A stretch of DNA of 64,000 nt, from contig JBDTEO010000013.1 of the NCBI GenBank assembly GCA_039922495.1, positions 5,653 through 69,652 of the forward strand, written 5' to 3'. This document shows, one piece after another, positions 59,808 to 64,000 of the stretch. The position numbers and the translations under genes are program-made. The notes below the pieces were generated by a model that did not search any database, had not been told where the DNA came from, and saw only the letters and a program-made list of their open reading frames with translations. Each line of letters opens with the position of its first letter. The first letter of the stretch is position 1. This DNA is from JALYYC01 sp039922495 (GTDB lineage: Bacteria; Chloroflexota; Dormibacteria; CF-121).

Positions 59808-61301
59808 ATGGACGCCGAGCGAACCGAGCAGGAACAGCAACGGCGGCAGAAAATGCAGGCGCTGCGCGCGGCAGGGATCGAGCCATTCCAGAGCCGCTTC
59901 GCCCGGACGCACAACTCGGCTGAGGCCATCGCGCTCTTCGAGGCGGCGGAGAAGACTGGTGGGGCTGAATCGCGGACCGGCCCGGTTTCCCTCGCCGGCC
60001 GCCTGGTGGCCAGCCGGGTGATGGGGAAAGCAACCTTCGCGCACATCCAGGATCACGCCGGCCGCGTCCAGCTTCACGTCAAGGTCGACAAGCTGGGCGA
60101 AGAAGCCTACCGCCGCTTCACGGAACTCGACCTTGGCGACATCATTGGCGTGCAGGGGACATTGTTTCGAACCCGCCGAGGGGAGGTCACCTGCGAAACC
60201 GACTCCTTTACGCTGCTGGCCAAAGCGCTCCGGCCGCTGCCGGAGAAATATCACGGCCTCAAGGACAAGGAGATCCGATTCCGCCAGCGATACCTGGATT
60301 TGATCGCCAATCCCGACGTGATGCAGCTCTTTTTGACGCGCAGCCGTGTCGTCGAAGAGACGCGCGCCTTCTTACGCCAGCGTGGCTTTGTCGAGGTCGA
60401 GACGCCGGTGCTGCAGGCCATGGCCGGCGGAGCGGCCGCTAAGCCCTTCATCACGCACCACAACGCGCTCGACATGCAGCTCTACCTGCGGATTGCGCTG
60501 GAGCTCTACCTTAAACGGCTGATCGTGGGCGGCTTCGATCGCGTCTATGAGATCGGGCGCATCTTCCGCAACGAGGGGATGGATCAGTGGCACAGTCCCG
60601 AGTACACGATGCTCGAGCTCTACCAGGCCTACACCGACTGGGAAGGCATGCTGGAACTGACGGAGTCGCTGGTCGTCCACCTCGTGCAACAGGTCACCGG
60701 CGGATCCCGCTTCGCCTATCAGGGCGAGACGATCGACGCGACGCAGCCCTTTAAGCGCCTGGAGATGCTCGAGGCGGCGAGCCAGGCGGTCGACGAGGAC
60801 CTCGGACGGGCGGACGTCGGCACGCTCCGGAAAATCGTCACCGATCTGAAGATCGAAGCCAGGCCAAGCCTCGGCTGGGGTGGACTTATCAACGAGATCT
60901 TTGAGCAAAAAGTGCAGCCGACCTTGAGGCAACCGACCTTTGTGATCGGCCACCCCGTAGAGATCTCGCCACTGGCGCGCCGCCGCTCGGCGGATACGCG
61001 CCTGACCGACCGCTTCGAGCTCTTCATCGCGCGCGAGGAAATCGCCAACGCCTTCTCCGAGTTGAACGACCCGGATGACCAGCGCAGCCGCTTCGAGGAC
61101 CAGGCCCGGGCTCGTAAAGCCGGCGAGCAGGAAACCCACCCGATGGATGAGGACTTCCTGACCGCGCTCGAGCACGGCTTCCCGCCGACCGGCGGGATGG
61201 GGCTCGGCATCGACCGGCTGGTGGCCATCCTGACCGACCAGCCCTCGATCCGCGATGTCATTCTCTTCCCGCACATGCGAGCGCAGCATGCTGAGCCTTA
61301 G
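59808..61301 (+). CDS. lysS: Lysyl-tRNA synthetase (class II)
   Basis: Synthetase of 497 residues. OB-fold anticodon-binding domain (SLAGRLVASRVMGKATFAHI) precedes the class II core with motif 1/2 elements (RSRVVEETRAFLRQRGFVEV, FRNEGMDQWHSPEYTMLELY) and motif 3 GGMGLGIDRLVAILTDQPSI. Full length. The end overlaps the serS start by 14 bases. Confidence 0.96.
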   Translation: MDAERTEQEQQRRQKMQALRAAGIEPFQSRFARTHNSAEAIALFEAAEKTGGAESRTGPVSLAGRLVASRVMGKATFAHIQDHAGRVQLHVKVDKLGEEAYRRFTELDLGDIIGVQGTLFRTRRGEVTCETDSFTLLAKALRPLPEKYHGLKDKEIRFRQRYLDLIANPDVMQLFLTRSRVVEETRAFLRQRGFVEVETPVLQAMAGGAAAKPFITHHNALDMQLYLRIALELYLKRLIVGGFDRVYEIGRIFRNEGMDQWHSPEYTMLELYQAYTDWEGMLELTESLVVHLVQQVTGGSRFAYQGETIDATQPFKRLEMLEAASQAVDEDLGRADVGTLRKIVTDLKIEARPSLGWGGLINEIFEQKVQPTLRQPTFVIGHPVEISPLARRRSADTRLTDRFELFIAREEIANAFSELNDPDDQRSRFEDQARARKAGEQETHPMDEDFLTALEHGFPPTGGMGLGIDRLVAILTDQPSIRDVILFPHMRAQHAEP

Positions 61302-62541
61302 CTTCATCCGCGAGCACCCGGACCAGGTCAAGGACGGCGCCCGCAAGAAAGGCGAGACGGCCCCGGTCGATGAAATCCTCCGGCTGGATGGGGAACGCCG
61401 TGAGACCCTCACGACGCTGGAGCAGTTGAAGGCAGACCAGAACCGGCGCTCGGCAGCGATGGCCAAGAGCCGTGATCAGGCCGCGATCGATGACGTCCGC
61501 CGGATCAAAGAGGAGGCCAAGCAGCTCGAGCAAAAGCTAGCGCCGATCGATCTTCGGCTGAACGCCCTGATGCTCGAAGTGCCCAACCTGCCGGATCCCT
61601 CCGTCCCGGACGGTAAGGGGGCGCAGGACAATCCGACGATTCGCGAATCGGGCCTGGGCCGCAAGCTCCCGTTCACGCCGAAATCGCATTACGAGCTCGG
61701 CCAGCGCCTCGGTCTCTTCGACTTCGAGCGCGGCGTCAAAGTCGCGACCTCGCGATTCGTCTTTCTTAAGGGTGCGGGAGCGCGACTGGAACGCGCATTG
61801 CTGAATTTCATGATCGACCTGCATATCCGGGAGCATGATTATGTCGAGGTCTTCCCGCCGTTCCTCCTCAACCGGGCTGCCATGACCGGGACCGGCCAGC
61901 TCCCGAAGTTCGAGGATGACGCCTTCCGGATCGAGAAGCGTGACCTCTTCCTCGTCCCAACCGCCGAGGTGCCGGTGACCAATATGTACAGCGGGGAGAT
62001 CCTCGTCGACAGCAGCCTGCCGATCAAGCACGTGGCCTGGTCGACCAACTTCCGCGCTGAGGCGGGGGCGGCGGGCAAAGACACCCGCGGCTACATCCGG
62101 ATGCACCAGTTCAACAAGGTCGAGATGGTGAAGTTCGTCGAACCCGAACGGTCGAACGAGGAACTCGAAATGCTGGTGAAGGACGCCGAGGACGTGCTCC
62201 AGCGGTTGGAGATTCCTTACCGCCTGATCGTGCTCTGCACCGGTGACATGGGATTCGGTCAGGCGAAGACCTACGACCTCGAGGCCTGGTGCCCGGGCGA
62301 GGACCGGTTTCTCGAGGTCTCGTCGTGCTCGAATTACAACGATTTCCAGGCGCGCCGGGCGAATATCCGGTACCGGCGCAAGGACGGCAAGGTGGACTTC
62401 GTCCATACGCTGAACGGCTCCGGCCTGGCGCTGCCGCGGACGGTGGTGGCCATTCTCGAGAACTACCAGCAGGAGGACGGCACCGTCCGCGTCCCGGCGG
62501 CGCTCCGAACGTATATGGGCGGACTGGACGTGATCCGCTAG
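61288..62541 (+). CDS. serS: Seryl-tRNA synthetase
   Basis: Class II synthetase of 417 residues. N-terminal long coiled-coil arm (about residues 30-100) that holds the tRNA-Ser variable arm. Core motifs: TAEVPVTNMYSGEIL, FRAEAGAAGKDTRGYIRMHQ and motif 3 NGSGLALPRTVVAILENYQQ. ATG at 61288 matches the family N-terminus (LSFIREHPDQV). A tRNA-Ser gene lies 1.2 kb downstream. Confidence 0.96.
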   Translation: MLSLSFIREHPDQVKDGARKKGETAPVDEILRLDGERRETLTTLEQLKADQNRRSAAMAKSRDQAAIDDVRRIKEEAKQLEQKLAPIDLRLNALMLEVPNLPDPSVPDGKGAQDNPTIRESGLGRKLPFTPKSHYELGQRLGLFDFERGVKVATSRFVFLKGAGARLERALLNFMIDLHIREHDYVEVFPPFLLNRAAMTGTGQLPKFEDDAFRIEKRDLFLVPTAEVPVTNMYSGEILVDSSLPIKHVAWSTNFRAEAGAAGKDTRGYIRMHQFNKVEMVKFVEPERSNEELEMLVKDAEDVLQRLEIPYRLIVLCTGDMGFGQAKTYDLEAWCPGEDRFLEVSSCSNYNDFQARRANIRYRRKDGKVDFVHTLNGSGLALPRTVVAILENYQQEDGTVRVPAALRTYMGGLDVIR

Positions 62542-62569
62542 GTTCGATGCCCCGGAAGGATTGGCCTGG

Positions 62570-62902
62570 ATGTTACAGATCAATTTCCGGCGGAAGCCCC
62601 CGATGGACAGCGACCCTGACTACTGGTGCTTCCTGGCCCACTTCGATGTTGAGGCCATGGCTTTCAGCGACCCCGTCTTCCTGGTGCCGTCGGCGTACCT
62701 GCACCGGTACGCGCGTCATGGCTCGCGCGGAGACGCCATGCTGTTTCAGTTCAAGGCCAGCATGGAACCGGAGTCCCGAGACCGCTGGGCTCGATTTCGC
62801 CTCTCGCGCGACCGGCTGCCAGCGTTGCCTGAAGCGCCCGGCACGCTCTGGCTCATGACGAGAGTCACGGCGACCCGTTTTCCGATGCGATCCGCGGCCT
62901 AA
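62570..62902 (+). CDS. Hypothetical protein, 110 residues
   Basis: From ATG 62570 (GGAAGGA about 10 nt upstream) the protein is soluble, rich in aromatic residues and Arg (MLQINFRRKPPMDSDPDYWC, VPSAYLHRYARHGSRGDAML). It seems a single small alpha/beta domain. No family recognised. Its stop overlaps the convergent hydrolase by 4 bases. Confidence 0.6.
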   Translation: MLQINFRRKPPMDSDPDYWCFLAHFDVEAMAFSDPVFLVPSAYLHRYARHGSRGDAMLFQFKASMEPESRDRWARFRLSRDRLPALPEAPGTLWLMTRVTATRFPMRSAA

Positions 62903-63669
62903 AGTCCGCTTTCCTCGGTCGTCTGTCGCAGGAACGGCCGGATGGCGCCGACAAAGGAGTCCGGCTCGCTGAAGTTTGGGGTGTGGGCGCCGCGCGCGAT
63001 GATCAGCCGGCCATGTGGCAACAGGGGCGCGAGGTGCTCGACCCAGCGCTGCGAGACGATCGGATCGCCGGCTCCCCGGACAATCAAAACCGGCATCGGC
63101 AGTCGCGGTAGCTTCTCCTCGATGCGATCGGCGAGGGCGATCTGCATCGTCTCCCACCCACGATGCAGCCCCGTGCGCCAGTAGTCGTGCGCGTTGATCG
63201 CGTACTCGGGAATCCGTTCTCGAGGGAGGTCTCGGAGAAACCGGCCGAACTGGCGGATCGTTGTCCGCGCGTAGCCATCAATCGTCGGTCCCTGCAGCAC
63301 CGCGCGGGCAAGGCGGTCGGGGTAGCGCAATCCGAACTCGGCAATCACCTGGCAGCCAAACGAATTGCCAACCATGGCCGCTGACTCAATCCCCGCCGCG
63401 GACATCCAGGACGCCAGCACCGTGGCGAGCGCCGGTAGGCCGAGAGCATGCGGAGGCCGTGAGCTATGGCCGAATCCTGGCAGGTCGGGTGCGTAGAGGC
63501 GAAACTCTCCAGCAAGACGGGCCGCCGTCGGGACCATATACAAGCTGGAGGTTCCGAGTCCATGCAGCATGACAACCGGCGGGCCAGCGTGAGAGGCCTC
63601 GGAAGACTCCCGACTGAATATGGTGTGGCCCCCAGCGGGTCTGCGGACATGCGTCAGTTTGGCGGCCAA
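62899..63669 (-). CDS. Alpha/beta-fold hydrolase
   Basis: Alpha/beta hydrolase of 256 residues: oxyanion region VVMLHGLGTSSLYM, nucleophile elbow MVGNSFGCQVIAEF (Ser in GNSFG), acid Asp in VRGAGDPIVS and catalytic His in IARGAHTPNFSEP. Related to MhpC/BphD-like esterases; substrate unknown. The TTG at 63669 is the first start; no strong ribosome-binding site is visible. Confidence 0.9.
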   Translation of the reverse strand: MAAKLTHVRRPAGGHTIFSRESSEASHAGPPVVMLHGLGTSSLYMVPTAARLAGEFRLYAPDLPGFGHSSRPPHALGLPALATVLASWMSAAGIESAAMVGNSFGCQVIAEFGLRYPDRLARAVLQGPTIDGYARTTIRQFGRFLRDLPRERIPEYAINAHDYWRTGLHRGWETMQIALADRIEEKLPRLPMPVLIVRGAGDPIVSQRWVEHLAPLLPHGRLIIARGAHTPNFSEPDSFVGAIRPFLRQTTEESGL

Positions 63670-63703
63670 CGGTCGAGGTTGACCGTATCATGGGCTCGTC
63701 GCT

Positions 63704-63791
63704 GGAGGGATGGCCGAGTGGTCGATGGCGGTGGTCTTGAAAACCGCTAGGGTGCAAGCCCTCGTGGGTTCGAATCCCACTCCCTCCGCCA
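63704..63791 (+). tRNA. tRNA-Ser (anticodon TGA)
   Basis: Class II tRNA with acceptor GGAGGGA/TCCCTCC, anticodon loop CTTGAAA (TGA), long variable arm (GGGTGCAAGCCC), T arm GTGGG/CCCAC, discriminator G and encoded CCA (63789-63791). Confidence 0.96.
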
Positions 63792-63961
63792 GATTTCGAA
63801 TACGATCACCACATCGTCGCTATCAAACACAGTGGGGGTCGCTCTATATCCCTCCAAGTCGTTGACGGCAACCGGAGACTGTTGCCGAACTCCGGGAGAT
63901 AAGGGAAAATTGGGCTGACCCCCAACGTCGCAGCCAACGTTCTCACTCGGAGGTGTCAGCC
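63792..63961. other. Non-coding stretch between tRNA-Ser and a probable mobile element gene
   Basis: No gene seen. Contains an inverted repeat CGGCAAC/GTTGCCG (63866-63872 and 63881-63887) and GGGGGTC / GACCCCC motifs about 80 bases apart. GGAGGTG precedes the next ATG. The lower GC near 63790-63835 differs from the rest of the window. Confidence 0.4.
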
Positions 63962-64000
63962 ATGATGGGCCTCAAGTCGGTGCAGCCGAAGCTGTATATG
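63962..64000 (+). CDS. Start of a probable transposase (3' truncated by window edge)
   Basis: Thirteen codons only: MMGLKSVQPKLYM. A double Met followed by a short basic run and a PKLY-like stretch resembles the N-terminus of IS1182/IS5-type transposases. GGAGGTG lies about 8 nt upstream. The identification is tentative because the gene leaves the window. Confidence 0.35.
   Translation, partial: MMGLKSVQPKLYM

Overview
The window is a dense, GC-rich bacterial chromosome segment with about 75 genes, few gaps and many 1-4 bp stop/start overlaps. The gene set (split methylmalonyl-CoA mutase with MeaB, LCP and L,D-transpeptidase cell-wall genes, CHRD and DUF1684 proteins, Liv and OpuC type transporters) and the many promoters sitting directly on start codons suggest a Terrabacteria-type soil lineage such as Chloroflexota or Candidatus Dormibacterota. 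This assignment is inference: there is no rRNA or other decisive marker. Apart from the putative transposase start at the right edge, nothing looks phage-like, plasmid-like or CRISPR-like.

Layout. 1-4300: end of an acyl-CoA carboxylase carboxyltransferase, sucC, sucD and a membrane-anchored GH5 hydrolase. 4377-11195: CHRD protein; on the minus strand a second carboxyltransferase followed by a small charged protein; on the plus strand thiolase, two acyl-CoA dehydrogenases and 3-hydroxyacyl-CoA dehydrogenase. 11200-17546: 8-TM protein, LCP protein, then meaB, mutase large subunit, a 29-residue membrane peptide, mutase B12 subunit and an MBL hydrolase. 17539-22586: zinc ribbon, L,D-transpeptidase, L25, MscS channel, RarA, SRPBCC. 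22664-26195: OpuC-type osmolyte importer. 26192-32204: two tandem 2-TM proteins, EamA, tRNA-Pro, tRNA-Arg, nitrobindin, SDR, DUF1684, UPF1-like helicase. 32431-38656: GT2 and GT87 glycosyltransferases, trpS, DinB, lipoprotein, flippase. 39059-47880: apt, PfkB kinase, ahcY, metK (SAM cycle) running into rmd, manC, gmd, pmm and a cupin (GDP-mannose-derived deoxysugars). 48894-53935: complete Liv importer. 54184-62902: TPR protein, DUF2087, coaX, dusB, VOC, lipoprotein, greA, DAO oxidase, lysS, serS and a small gene. 62899-64000: hydrolase, tRNA-Ser and the first codons of a probable transposase.

How genes work together. The 1-17 kb genes outline beta-oxidation/branched-chain acyl-CoA breakdown to propionyl-CoA, carboxylation, mutase rearrangement to succinyl-CoA and recovery of ATP by succinyl-CoA ligase. 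The Liv importer would feed that route. The deoxysugar operon plus glycosyltransferases, flippase, LCP protein and L,D-transpeptidase point to cell-envelope polysaccharide assembly.

Two window-wide patterns deserve attention. First, most transcription units start 6-9 nt after a TAnnnT -10 box, so leaderless mRNAs look common. Second, at least six evidently real genes have no ATG/GTG/TTG where the family's N-terminus must begin. Five of these sit directly at the upstream gene's stop codon with ATC, CTG, CTA or ACG there; the sixth lies just after the preceding gene, at an ATC.
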